Assembly: GCA_023101885.1 (NCBI GenBank)
Contig: JALPQD010000917.1
Span: forward strand, 283,512 to 347,511
From: Typhlomys cinereus
Taxonomy: Eukaryota > Chordata > Mammalia > Rodentia > Platacanthomyidae
DNA length: 64,000 nt
Reading direction: 5' to 3'
Positions 11,880 to 24,439 of this stretch are shown piece after piece; positions within the stretch are counted from its first letter, which is position 1, and each line of letters starts with the position of its first letter. The translations under genes and the position numbers were made by a program. The notes under the pieces are model-generated. The model was not told the DNA's origin. It searched no databases and saw nothing but the letters and a program-made list of their open reading frames with translations.

Positions 11880-12457
11880 GGAAATGAAATAATCAGATTT
11901 TTGGGGGTCTACTAGATATTGATTCTGAGTTGACATTGATTCCAGGAGCCCCTAAAAGCACTGTGGCCCTCCAGTTAAAGTAGGGGTATATGAGGGGGTC
12001 AAGTGATTGATGGAGTTTTGGCTAATATTCAACTCAGAGTAAGTCCAGGAAGTCCCTGAACTCATCCTGTGGTTAGTTCCCCAGTATAATGGAAGCTTTT
12101 AGAGTTGTAACTACTAAGGAAAACAGTGAATCAGAAACAATATCATATCCCTGGAGGAATTTCAGAAATTAGTGCCACCATGAAAGACTTGAAGGCTGCA
12201 GGGTGGTGGTTCCTACCACCTCTCCTTTGAACTCTTCCATTTGGCCTGTACAGAAGACAGATGGATCATGGAGAATGACAGACTATTATCACAAACTTAA
12301 TCAAGTTATGACACCAATTGCAGCTGCTCTAACAGATGTGGTTTCATTGCTTGAGGAGATTAGCACATCTCCTGGTACTTAGTAGGCAGCTATTGATCTT
12401 GCAAATACTTTTTTCTCCATACCTGTTGGGCACACCCAGAAATTACCAGTGCATAGC
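11880..12457 (+). pseudogene. ERV-L-type protease and reverse-transcriptase remnant
   Basis: About 11895-11960 encodes FGGLLDIDSELTLIPG, a retroviral aspartic-protease active-site region in which the usual D-S/T-G triad is not intact. About 12165-12430 encodes the RT N-terminal part in shifting frames; AIDLANTFFSI (RT motif A with its aspartate) is readable at about 12390-12420. The catalytic YxDD region is missing because a class II LTR begins at 12458. Several stops are present. Confidence 0.7.
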
Positions 12458-12848
12458 TGAACACATGGGACCAAAGATGGCGCTGAGAGCTAATGTCCTG
12501 GGCATAACCCTGATCGCATTACAGAGAGCCCTAATTGGCTTTTAGAAGTTGAATTGCCTTTCTCACTGAGATACGTTGAGTCTGACCTGTAAGGCTTACA
12601 TGCTGTGTTGACCTTTGACATAATTGGCTGCCCTGTTTCACACCCTGTGGTAGTTTGTCTACATAAGCTGTTTCATTACCCCCAATAAATCAAGATTTGC
12701 TCTGACAAACTCCCTGCCCGTGTTAGAGTCTCTGGAATTGAGGCAGAGGAGCAGGCGGTGAACTTTCCTTTCTCCGTCCTGGTGGCCTGGAGTCCTCCCC
12801 TAGTGTGTGAGTGTGTGTGTGTGTGTGTGTGGGTAGAGAAACACCACA
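12458..12848 (+). mobile_element. class II ERV LTR (5' LTR)
   Basis: It starts TG at 12458 and ends CA at 12847-12848. It carries AATAAA at 12684-12689, a TATA-like 'ctacataagctg' at about 12659, and a (GT)n run near its 3' end. It is followed at once by a primer-site-like sequence, a leader splice donor (aaggtaagtt, about 12904) and a gag start. It interrupts the ERV-L RT. No second LTR is seen. Confidence 0.65.
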
Positions 12849-12850
12849 TC

Positions 12851-12868
12851 TGGTGCCCCTGTGTGAGG
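12851..12868 (+). promoter_or_regulatory. possible primer binding site
   Basis: 'tggtgcccctgtgtgagg' lies 2 bp after the LTR, the right place for a PBS. It begins TGG as PBSs do, but does not match a tRNA 3' end cleanly; a decayed tRNA-Lys-type site is one possibility. Confidence 0.35.
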
Positions 12869-12923
12869 AACTTCCTAGATCGGTTGGGGCGAATCAGGCT
12901 TCAAGGTAAGTTAAATTCTTATT

Positions 12924-14285
12924 ATGGGTAACGCATCAACAAGTAGACCTGACCCAGTGCTGGAATCATTGAGATTTGTATTAAAAAGTCATGGTTTTGA
13001 AATTCCAGATTCTTGCATTGCCAAGGTTTGACAAAAGGCCCTTGAATTGGCACCTCAGGTCCAATCTTCCAATATATTTTCATAGGACACTTGGAATAAG
13101 ATGGAAGACCTAGCCAGAGAACGGGAGGAACATCTTAAAATATCACCTCTCTTAGAATTTTATCCCATGGTGTCTGTGCTTAAGATAGCGTTACTTCTCA
13201 ATACAATCCAGCTCCCAAGGAGACGAACATGGAGGCAGAGTAGACAGAGGGTAAGGAGGAGGAGAAGGAGCAGCCAGAGCTGCTGCTTCTGGCTCCCGAT
13301 GCAACTTCAGGGCTGCCAACTCCCTGCACGGTACTGCCAGAGCCAAAAGCAAGCTATCCTGGGCACCCCAACGCCAAGTGGCGGCAGGATGGTGCTGCCG
13401 AGTGGTAGGGACCGGAAAGCCAAGGGCCTGGTGAGCATGCCAGTCACTTGCAGGGATTCACACTGGGTGGCGCCCCAGTGTGGTGTACTCAGGAGGATTG
13501 GAAAAAATCCACTGGGGAGAAAACCCAGATGCACCAGGCAGAAAGTAAACTAGACAGAGATAAGAATCCCGAAAGCCGAGAGGAGCCGCTGAGCAAGGGG
13601 GAAGAGCCACACTCACTCCTAGAGCTGCCAGACAACACGAGCAAGCAGCCGCCCAGAGAGGGGGTGGGGCTATATGCGCCCCAAGAGCTGCAGGTGGGGG
13701 AGTGGCTACAGATCGTACTTGACATGGGCAGTTCCTTTCATCCAGATTTAGCGCTGCTTATGGGGGAGGGGCAGCATGCAGTTCGGGAGCTGGAGAAAAA
13801 TGCAAGCAGCTGCGAAGCAGGACGGGTTGCCTGCATCCAGATTTAGCTCCTCTCAAGGGGGAATGGGGCAGAGGCGGTTTAGAAGAGACCCCTCTGCCAT
13901 ATGCGCTCACCAAAATCTCTCCCAAAACTGCGCACACGCGGGGCACACTGGTCCCCTTCAGGCTAAAGCAGGAAATCCAGAGCTAGAGCCCAAGTATACT
14001 GAGAACCTAGATCCAGATGGCAATCGCCCTGCAGTATGGTATCCCTGAGAAGCTAAAAATTTAAAGAAATTAATAAGGGCAGTTCTAGAGGATCTCCCAA
14101 ATTCTCCTTGAGTATAGATGCTTCTTCAAGATTTAGCTCATCAAACCTGAACAACAAAAGACTGGCTGGATGTGGCCAGAGCAGTGCTTCCCAATCCTAC
14201 ATTCATTAAATGGTCAACATGGAAAAAACTAGACAAAGGTCCCTCTGAAGTGCCAATAGCAGGCATTGTACAAAAACCCAGCAAG
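12924..14285 (+). pseudogene. class II ERV gag remnant
   Basis: The ATG at 12924 begins MGNASTSRPDPVLES, with a glycine at position 2 suitable for myristoylation, then a short matrix stretch ending in a TGA at about 13029. Later frames include a charged/proline-rich linker (13100-13850) and a capsid-like segment at about 14025-14225 containing a visible ARAVLPNPTFIKW. Many stops and frameshifts show a dead gene. Homology to class II Gag ends near 14285, where the shared ERV segment begins. Confidence 0.6.
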
Positions 14286-16384
14286 CCCCCCCCCCAACTC
14301 CCTATACTGGAGGGGCCATAAAAACTGTTTGTTGTTCTTTGTACTTTAACTGTGATGATGAAGGTTACTTTAAAAAGTTCTGACTTGCTTGGTTACCTAC
14401 ATTTACTATAATATGTGTGTTTTATGTTTCAAAATAACAGCTTTGGCCACTACAAATCTTATTGCACACTTATAATCACATTTTGATTTTTGACTCTTCA
14501 TTATTTGGCATGCCCAATTTAAATTCAAGTGCACACTTAAAAATGAATCATTTTGATAACATTAAAAGGCTTGAGTACATACTGACTAAAATATCTTGTT
14601 TTGTCTTGATTTTGATGAAGCATTACAAAAGGTGGTATTGTGTTTTTACCTAAGATCTGATAACATTACTTTTGCAATTCCTTTAAAAGTTTGTTTTCCC
14701 ATGTATAATACCAACATATCTTGCATCCAGAAAGAAAAACTGATTTCTGAGAAATTCATTGAAATTTCTTCCTTCTCCTGGTATGTATGTGCTTCCTTCC
14801 TTGGGGACAAGTCTGGTGTCTAATTCCAGGTGTACTCCTGTGTTCTGCTACAATCTTGCTAACTTAATTCAGATATAATGATTTTTAAGATGAGGTCTAC
14901 TGTTATTGCCTTTTTGTTGTAAATGGTTTATAAAATGTTAGATTTAAAAATATATTGTATGTTATGCTTCTACCATACTTTAAAAGAAAAGACACAGAAC
15001 CTCAAAAATTAGAAACTAAGAATTAAGCATCATGTGTTCAAGTGTATTTCAATTGTCTGTTTTGATTATGGAGGAATTTGGTTGCTCATAAAATCCCAAC
15101 TTCTCAAGACCAACAGGAAGCTTATCTGTGGGGTCATGAGTAAATAGTAGGCAAGTCTGAGACCAGGGCCCTCCCTGCTCCGAGGAAGGTGGGCTCTGCT
15201 CAGGGTCAGACAAGCAGGAGAAGCTGAGGCCCCACCCAACAGAAGCTGAGGCCCCACCTAACTACAGCTCAAAACAGACTGAAGGCCAGCTAGGTAGTTT
15301 CTTTAAATTTTGGACTTCACGGTAAAAGAGACTCTGCTAAGCCAATCTCTACTCACCTTTTGGAACAGGCTTTTCCTGGAGGGGGAGGAAAAGGCCCCTT
15401 TAAAATGTGGGAGGAATGTTTTAATCTCTGTGTGAATGTGTGAGTGAATGTCAGCCTGAGGTGGGAAACCTCCAAACTCACAGCAAGATCCCTAAGATCT
15501 TTTAAAGCCACAGGATTCAACTTGGGCCACTTCTGCGTTTCCATGGTGATAACATACAGTGTAGGGTGGGATTAGATTAGAATCTAGTTGCTGGGTTTAT
15601 ATAGTGCTTGGCAAAACTCTGCTGAGCCATGTGTCTTTTCCCCAAGTCCAGGTCCACTAAACTAAAACAAAAAGAGATTTCCCCTTCCTGTGTCCAGGGA
15701 CTAACTAAAAAAATGTGAGTGCTTAGTCCTACCAACCTGAAAGAGAGTCAACTTGTAGTATATTCTCGGACATGCCCTGTATACATCTTAGACAAGAGAT
15801 GATTCCAAGAAGATCTTTAAGTTATAATACCATCTAACTAGACAAACAATGGCAAACTAATGACAGAAAGTTAAGAGACTATAAAGATCTGTACCAAAAC
15901 TACCAGCTACTAGTTCAGGAAAAGCTTTGTCTCGCAATAGAAATGCCCCCGAGAGACTAAGGTGGAACAGGAATTTCATCTAGCTTCCACATCAGCCAGA
16001 CTCCCATCTGGGGGACAGGGTCCTCATCTGTTAGAGAGAAATAGGCCCCCATCTGGAGGATAGCATCCTCATCTGCAAGGGAGAGATTGGAACACTGAGA
16101 TTAAACAATCCACAGTCAGGAAACTTTCATTTCTGTCTTGGAGTAGAATCCTTTCTTTCTGTCTGTCCTTTCTTTTTGTTCTGTGTTGTCTTATGACCCC
16201 ACTGATGGATGAAATGGGACAGATACAGATAACCCCTTTAAACTTATTTTTAGACCATTTTAAGGACTTTAAAATAGGACAGGTGGCCTAAGACTTAAAA
16301 AAAAAAAAAAAAAACAGGAAACAAAGAAATCAAACATTTGCCTAAGGGAATAGGTAGAATACCACAGGCAAATTCAGGAACCAC
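14286..16384 (+). mobile_element. shared ERV internal segment (plus copy)
   Basis: This stretch is collinear with the complement of 39340-37050 over most of its length. Examples are 'tactggaggggcc' (14309), 'ggcatgcccaatttaaattc' (14507), 'gacagaaagttaagagact' (15862) and 'aaaataggacaggtg' (16271). In the minus-strand provirus it sits between leader and Gag nucleocapsid, so it is ERV internal/gag sequence. Here it directly follows class II gag and has no LTR of its own. Confidence 0.75.
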
Positions 16385-16575
16385 CATAGACCACCTCCAC
16401 CTCCTCCTTGTTTATTCTGCCCGGGGATTCACAGGCTCTGCCCTACCAGGAAGAGAAATGCAGGCCGCCTCCGCTTCCGCCTAGCGTCTATACATGGGGT
16501 CTAGGATCCAAACTGGGGACTTCCGGCCTGCAAGGCAGGGGCTTAATCCCTGAGCCACCTCTCCAGCCCCAATAT
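16385..16575 (-). mobile_element. tRNA-headed SINE, antisense
   Basis: Complement of the family at 46075-46320: 'ccggggattcacaggctctg' mirrors 'cagagcctgtaaatcccggg'. The head complement 'tgagccacctctccagcccc' ends it at about 16570. Confidence 0.85.
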
Positions 16576-16649
16576 CCAGCTTGTCTTTAAACAAATTCTC
16601 ACACTGGACTACAGCAAAGTTCACAACACTGGAACTCCTGTATTTGCAC

Positions 16650-16689
16650 CAGGGGCATATTAATTAATATGATTGTTTTTGATTGTAGC
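16650..16689 (+). repeat. left arm of perfect 40-bp inverted repeat
   Basis: The 40 bases are the exact reverse complement of 17091-17130. The core contains the palindrome attaattaat. The spacer is about 400 bp. Confidence 0.95.
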
Positions 16690-16699
16690 TGCAGTGGGC

Positions 16700-16965
16700 T
16701 CCTGTTTTGCACTGTGCTTTTGCCCATGGATCTCACTCTCATGGCACCTAAATCCCATGCACTTTTTAAATTCTTGGAATATTGTGTAAATGAATACACA
16801 GAAGTTATGTCATTTTCATGGATTACCGCCCAATCCTACCTCCTTTTTCTTGACTATTGTAAACCTCTTCTCCCCAAACTCCTGTGTACTTTCATGTCCT
16901 ATTTGTGTAGGGGATTCCCTGAGTTTCATCTGGATGGCCTGTACTAGCATAGCCTTGGCAGTTGT
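16700..16965 (+). repeat. dispersed repeat, plus copy
   Basis: It is similar to the reverse complement of 18740-19000: 'gttatgtcattttcatg', then 'ctgagtttcatct'. The family is not recognised; an old LTR or L1-derived repeat is possible. Confidence 0.5.
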
Positions 16966-17090
16966 TAAAGTGTAGATATGTTCACAGGCATACACTATTG
17001 AGGAAATTATCTACCCATCACCCATTTGAGAACCTCATGTTAGTTCCAGTCCTTTTCACTTTTGTTTTTTGATAATCTCAGGAACACTAG

Positions 17091-17130
17091 GCTACAATCA
17101 AAAACAATCATATTAATTAATATGCCCCTG
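17091..17130 (-). repeat. right arm of perfect 40-bp inverted repeat
   Basis: Exact reverse complement of 16650-16689. Both ends of the match stop abruptly. Confidence 0.95.
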
Positions 17131-18009
17131 ACAACACTGCATTATATCCTGATGGAAAAAAAAATGCCATACCATAAGAGAACACACCACTACCTTCTCT
17201 CTCTGGATGTCCTCCATGCATACCCTATTAAAATGCAATAGGAGAGGGAGCTAAATGCCACTTGCAAGCCAGTAATAGTGGTTCATGCTCATAATTGTAG
17301 CTGCCAATGAGGTTGAAGCAAGAAAAAATATTGCACATTGAAGAGATGGCTGAACTAGGAAGTAATTTTGACCAACCTGAGAAACTTCAGAGAGTGTCTC
17401 AAACCAAAAACAAAAACAAATTCAATGAAGGAACACAGGTCCATGTTCCATTTTCAATTGCCTTCTCCCTGTGTGACCTCTGAGAATCCATTTTCTTCCT
17501 TTGAGACTTAGTTCATTCTGAGCAATGTGGTAATTGCTACCCTTTCTGGATACCATGGTGAAGCCACAGTAAATAAGGATAAGGAATTCATTTAGGATTT
17601 CTTGGGCTAGCTTAGAGTATGGTCTTCTCCTATGGGGCAATAAAACCTAGAAGAGAGGTGATATATGGAGATTAGCACAGTATGCAGACAGGCAAGCTGA
17701 GACCAGGACACTCTCACTGCTTGTCCATGGAACTGCAATGCAGGCAAGGCAGTGACTTGATTATCACATTAGTCTAGAAGTTTATTTATGTACTGGACTC
17801 AGAGGGGACCCTAAAAACACAAATGCCCCTAATGACACCTAGTCTTTGATTGCGGGAGGATGATCAGTGGGAAGATAGGCCTGATGGTACAAGAGAAGAT
17901 AGGCTATACAGGAGGAATTGAGTGAGGAGGTCAGGAACTGAGGGTTTTAGGTTTAGGTCTGTCATATTTGACCCTGGGACATTAGTTTCCATTCTGTCTC
18001 CCATTTACA

Positions 18010-18046
<37 letters not shown>

Positions 18047-18739
18047 CTATTTTTACTCTGAAGACAAAGCAGAATTGTATATGAGTGCACATGAGGGGCC
18101 AATGATGAAGTAAAAGTGAAGGAGGTAAAGGTGTTTGGGAATGTACACAGTCTGTTAACAGCATAAGGACAGAGTGACAAAGGGAAATGAATTCAGAGAA
18201 GATATTTGAAGTGTTGACCAACTCTGAAGAGGAAGCAGAGGTGGTTTGAAGATATGTAAAAAATGCAGTTATGAGGAATGGAAAGAGATACAGGGCAGAG
18301 AGAAGAGAAATTAAGTGGACCTAAAAAGGGAGAGGAGCTCTCAGAATATACTTTAAGTTTCTTGTCATCTCAGACTCAAAAATTCCAGAAAAGTTAACAA
18401 TTGCTGTGAAAGTTGTTAATGTGCATCAAACAGTCATGTCGGTGATTTCAAAAGCTTCTATGTTGCTGACTGAACTGAGATTTTTGTCAGTCACTGAGAG
18501 TGAAAATGTCTGTCTGGGCCTTGGAAGGTCAAGATATGCCCCTGGAATAAGCAGGCCAGAGCAGAGTAGTTTTAATATGATAGTTTACCCCTTCAGTTTC
18601 ATGGTCATGTTGGCAAGAATTTAAGTCATGGATTCCAGGACAGCATAGGACACATAGTATTCCAGAGGAAAGGGACTCAGAATGGAGCCTGTTGCTGCTG
18701 AGATTGTCAGTGAACAGGTTGGAATGAATTAGAACTATG
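17131..18739. other. no gene; B1-like SINE and CA repeat
   Basis: A B1-like element, sense, lies at about 17270-17415 ('gtggttcatgctcataattg' to an A-rich end). A (CA)n run is at 18008-18045. The rest shows no recognised gene or transposon. Confidence 0.5.
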
Positions 18740-19000
18740 ATATGAGATTCCCAAATGGATGAAAAGATGAAACTCAGAGGATGATACACAGAAAAAGACA
18801 TTATAGTAGGAAAAAGACTGGTTGGTAAGAGGAAAGTTTCCCAGTGCGAAAAGGAAAGGGTTATATGATTGAGTAGTAAAGCATGAAAAAGACATAAATT
18901 CACTGTGTTCATTTATAAAACTGTCCAAGAAGAAAAATCAATAATAAATAGAAATTAAAAAGGGGTTGTGGTGAAGGAGCCATGACAGCCAGGCCCAGGA
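18740..19000 (-). repeat. dispersed repeat, minus copy
   Basis: Inverted relative to 16700-16965; diverged but alignable over most of its length. It has no open frame of note. Confidence 0.5.
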
Positions 19001-19439
19001 GTAAAGTGGTGTACAAAATCGGGAGACAAGGGAAGTGTCCAGTACTGTGACTAAGGCCTAACTCTGTTCTTGGCCTAGCACTCTGGCTATGCACTGCAAG
19101 ATAGAGATAGCTACATACAGTGCTGCAGCATCAATCCAGTCCCAACACAGGAACAGAAAAGATTCTGGAAGCCAGAGTAACAACCCCTTTCCCACAACCA
19201 GAGTTGCCCCTAAACTAAAGGCACAGTGACTGCTACAATCAGCTCAGTGATTTCACACGACATTTCCTTCCCTCTCATGAAAATCCCAGACTCAGTTTTT
19301 GGGGATTCCAAAACACCCAGAGTACTCCCTATGGCTCTCCCCATGGGTGCATGCAACACAGAAAAAGAGGCCTGTAGACAGGAAACTCAAAGCTTTCGTC
19401 TCAAAGGGATAACAGGTTACAATGGTGGAAACAAATAAC

Positions 19440-19760
19440 TGAGTTACAGTGAAATGGGGAAATTCTGTTATAGGCCACAGGTGCTATCCAATCACATTTT
19501 AGCCTTTTGTTTAATGGAAATCAGGAGTCTGGTTGAACATTCCAAAAAATATGATTAATAGTCACTAGGATGTTAAGTCACAAACAACAATAGGTATTAT
19601 AAAGCAATTGAGGGCTAAAGGTGGTCCAGGTTAATCTGGCTCTGGGCTTGTCGCATTCCAAATCACCTAACATCACTGAGGGTTTAATCAGTCAATCAGC
19701 ATTGCAGATGCAATAGCTTCTTTCTAATAGCTTACATTCACAGGCCAGAGCACAATCTCC
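19440..19760 (+). repeat. direct-repeat partner of 47880-48140
   Basis: 'ctaaaggtggtccaggttaa', 'catcactgag' and 'tcaatcaatc' style blocks match 48018-48105 in the same order and orientation. The family is unknown; an old solo LTR is possible. A search of a rodent repeat library would settle it. Confidence 0.5.
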
Positions 19761-20014
19761 CAGGACTGCTCAGAAGGGAAGAAAGTTAGACACATAAATA
19801 AAAACATTAGGGAGATGGCAGATTTGGAGGCAAAAGTTTTAGAAATACTCTGAAAACCCACTGCAATTCTCTTTGTGCCTGCTTGAATATAGCTCACACT
19901 GGTGAATTCAATGGGACAGGGCTTCAGATCCAATTCCCTTACATCATAAGTGACAATTCATGGCAGGAATCCATAGAAAAATGAAGGCACAATCACAATT
20001 TAGTCCTGTTTTAC

Positions 20015-20155
20015 AGACAATTCCTGTATCCTCAGTAATAGGGAAACTGAGGCAGGAGGATGGAAAACTCATGGCCAGAGTCAGTTAAACAGTAAAGTAT
20101 ATGCCAGTCTTGGATACATGAAAACCTAGCTATTAAAAAAGCAAAATAAATAAAA
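20015..20155 (+). mobile_element. B1-like SINE, sense
   Basis: 'gaaactgaggcaggaggatg' at 20042-20061 and an A-rich tail ending at about 20155 mark a decayed B1-type SINE. Confidence 0.55.
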
Positions 20156-20429
20156 TAAAGCTAACAACAAAAAGGAAATGAATAAATTTTTTTTCAAAGA
20201 AAAATTTCTTTTTCTTCTTGGATATGTATATTTAAAACTTCCACATAGTGCTACTTCACATTTTTAATTATATATAGACAGGTTTCTTATTCATAAGCAG
20301 CTAAGATGTGACTGTGTTTTCAATACTTTATTTGAGAAAGGGATGGATATTGGAAAGAATATACATACAGGGGAGAGGGAGAGAGTACTGGCATATACTT
20401 GTCAGTAGACAAGCACACAGGTACACACA

Positions 20430-20860
20430 CAAAAACGAACTGTTATTATGCAATCAAGAAAAATGGAATTTGCAAATAAACGTGATCAACTAGAAAATAC
20501 TAAGGGAGGTATCCCAGAAAGAGGACAAATGCCACATGTTCTCCCTTATATGTGAATGCTAGTACTGAAACTTCAGATCTATGTATATTCCTATAGCTAG
20601 AGAACCTGAAAGGGAACATTAATCTGGGAAGATGGTGGAGGGATAGGGTGAAGACCTTAGCGGAAGAGATATAAAAATATCATAGGTGGGAAGGTGGGAA
20701 GAAGAATAATGGGGGTGGGGGACTTAAAGATAACGGGACAGGTACAGGAAAGGCAGGAGTAAAAAAACACTACTAAGGAAGTGATATACAAGTAGAAAAA
20801 ACCTCCTGTACTCTAAGTTCATGAAAAAAATGTATCCAAAAAGTTTTTATGTTCCTTTTT
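20430..20860 (+). mobile_element. old L1 3' end, sense
   Basis: It matches the C-terminus of L1 ORF2 and the start of the 3' UTR ('gccacatgttctcccttata' at 20531-20550), followed by a G-rich stretch (20690-20725). It is old and frame-broken. Confidence 0.65.
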
Positions 20861-21229
20861 TCACAAAATGATTATATCACAAGACTGATCAAGAAGACTA
20901 GGATTCTGAACAGTTAGCTGCATATACTAAGGCATCTATGGAATTAAGTTCCATTGAAAACAGTGGGGCTGAACCATAAATAGAGGCTGAAGTGAACAAA
21001 TGATAATAGTAATTAGCTAATTCAGTTAATGTTTTCTGGTAGGCTATGAATGGGCAAAACTAGTCTCAACCAAATATTTGCCCCTAAGTTGGGAGTAAAG
21101 ACCCAACTTATAACTCATGAATAAACATATCATTTACAAATGAGAAAAATATGAGATCTGAATAGATTTTTAACCTGTATTAGTTATTATATTGACTGAG
21201 CTAACGCAAGAGAAGGATATTCACATTCT

Positions 21230-23157
<1,928 letters not shown>

Positions 23158-23229
23158 GGAAACATAAGAATTTGTTTAACTAATAAGTTTTTTTCACAGT
23201 AAATGCTATTTTTTAAGAAAGATCTTATT

Positions 23230-23496
23230 TTTTATCATTTTTATTGTGTGTGTATGTTTGTGTGTAAATGTCAGAGGGCACTATGTGTGGCTATGGAGGC
23301 TCAAGGATGACTCTGTGAATCATCCTGGATTGCTCTACCTCTTATTTTTGAGATTTACTAGGATTCACTTCCAGTTCTGGAAATACAGGCTTTTGCAACA
23401 TCCACCCAACATTTCTACTTGATATCTAAAATCGGAACTTAAGTCTTTCTGATTTCTCAGCAGAGGTTAAACCCCTGAGCCACCTCTTCAGTCCAA
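23230..23496 (-). mobile_element. tRNA-headed SINE, antisense
   Basis: It opens (on plus) with a GT-rich tail complement at 23245-23270. It shares 'atcatcctggattgctctac' with the copy at 5718, and ends with the head complement 'ctgagccacctcttcagtcc' (23476-23495). It lies in the intron just upstream of the finger exon. Confidence 0.8.
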
Positions 23497-24367
23497 GAAT
23501 TTCTTAATAAAATATTTCAAGAGATCAGACTATTATTATTTTCCAATATGCATGTTAACATTTATCACATTTAGTTGACTTATAGAACATTACTCAACAT
23601 ATATTACTGTCAACAATTTGCTTCCTTAAGTGAGCCATGTCTTGAACCATAGATTTCACTTAAACAAGATATTTGTATTAAATACCAAATTTATGAGATC
23701 TATTTTATATCAAACTTTTCCACATATTAGCATAACTGCTTTTATGTAGAAGAATATCTCATGTCAAGTGTACATATTAAATTTGTACATAACTTTCAAT
23801 TTTTTCTATAGAGAAATTATCAGGTGGAACTCCATTCTCCATCTTATCAAGTTCACATTTGAGAAATGATGGGCTAAATTTTGTATGTGTGCTGGTGTAA
23901 GAGCGCATTCATTTTTGTGCATATGTTCAAGTTTATGCACATCCGCACATGTGCATGCAGGTGGAAGATCAGAGGATGGTGAATGTCTTCTTTGAAGGAA
24001 ATTTTCGCAATTTTTTTTTGAAAGAGTATCTTATTGAATATGGACATTGCTGAGTAGAATAAACTGACTGGCCTACATTCCCAAAATCCTTTCTGTCTTG
24101 TTCATCTTCTGAGTATTGGGAAGAACACACCATACCCTGCTTGTTACATGGGTGTTCGTTGTACAAACTGTAGTCTTCATATTTTCACAGTAGCCCTTTT
24201 GTAAGTGAACTTTATCTTCTCAGTTGAATTTAATGCTTTGACAACACATTCTTGAATATATTTCACTCTTTATAGTCATTTGTGAAATATAAATAGAGTT
24301 TCCAATAAATATTTTACTTACTTCTAAATCTTCCATTAATGTCTGGCTTGAGATGATCATAACTTAC
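23497..24367. other. intron, no recognisable element
   Basis: AT-rich sequence between the finger exon and a candidate upstream exon. I see no domain or clear repeat. Confidence 0.4.
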
Positions 24368-24428
24368 CATAAATGTCCTCTGTGACATTCCAGATTGGTG
24401 CCACCTTGGGCAGTCATTTTAGGCTCAT
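24368..24428 (-). other. candidate 61-bp exon of the KRAB-ZNF locus
   Basis: On the minus strand a 61-bp block is bounded by 'cttatacag' and a strong donor 'gtaagtt'. It is open only in the phase that follows the KRAB-A exon, and if spliced from A to the finger exon it creates a TGA at the next junction. It may be an alternative, non-coding or fortuitous exon; the KRAB-B exon at 41.1 kb fits the frame better. Confidence 0.3.
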
Positions 24429-24439
24429 CTGTATAAGAA

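Noticed and set aside
13101..13846. Arg/Ser-rich 150- and 132-codon frames as a host gene
   Set aside because: They overlap each other in different frames and lie within the class II gag remnant; composition reflects purine-rich DNA.
24368..24428. Treating the 61-bp block as the certain KRAB-B exon
   Set aside because: It has no KRAB-B residues and breaks frame into the finger exon; the 41.1-kb exon has both residues and phase.
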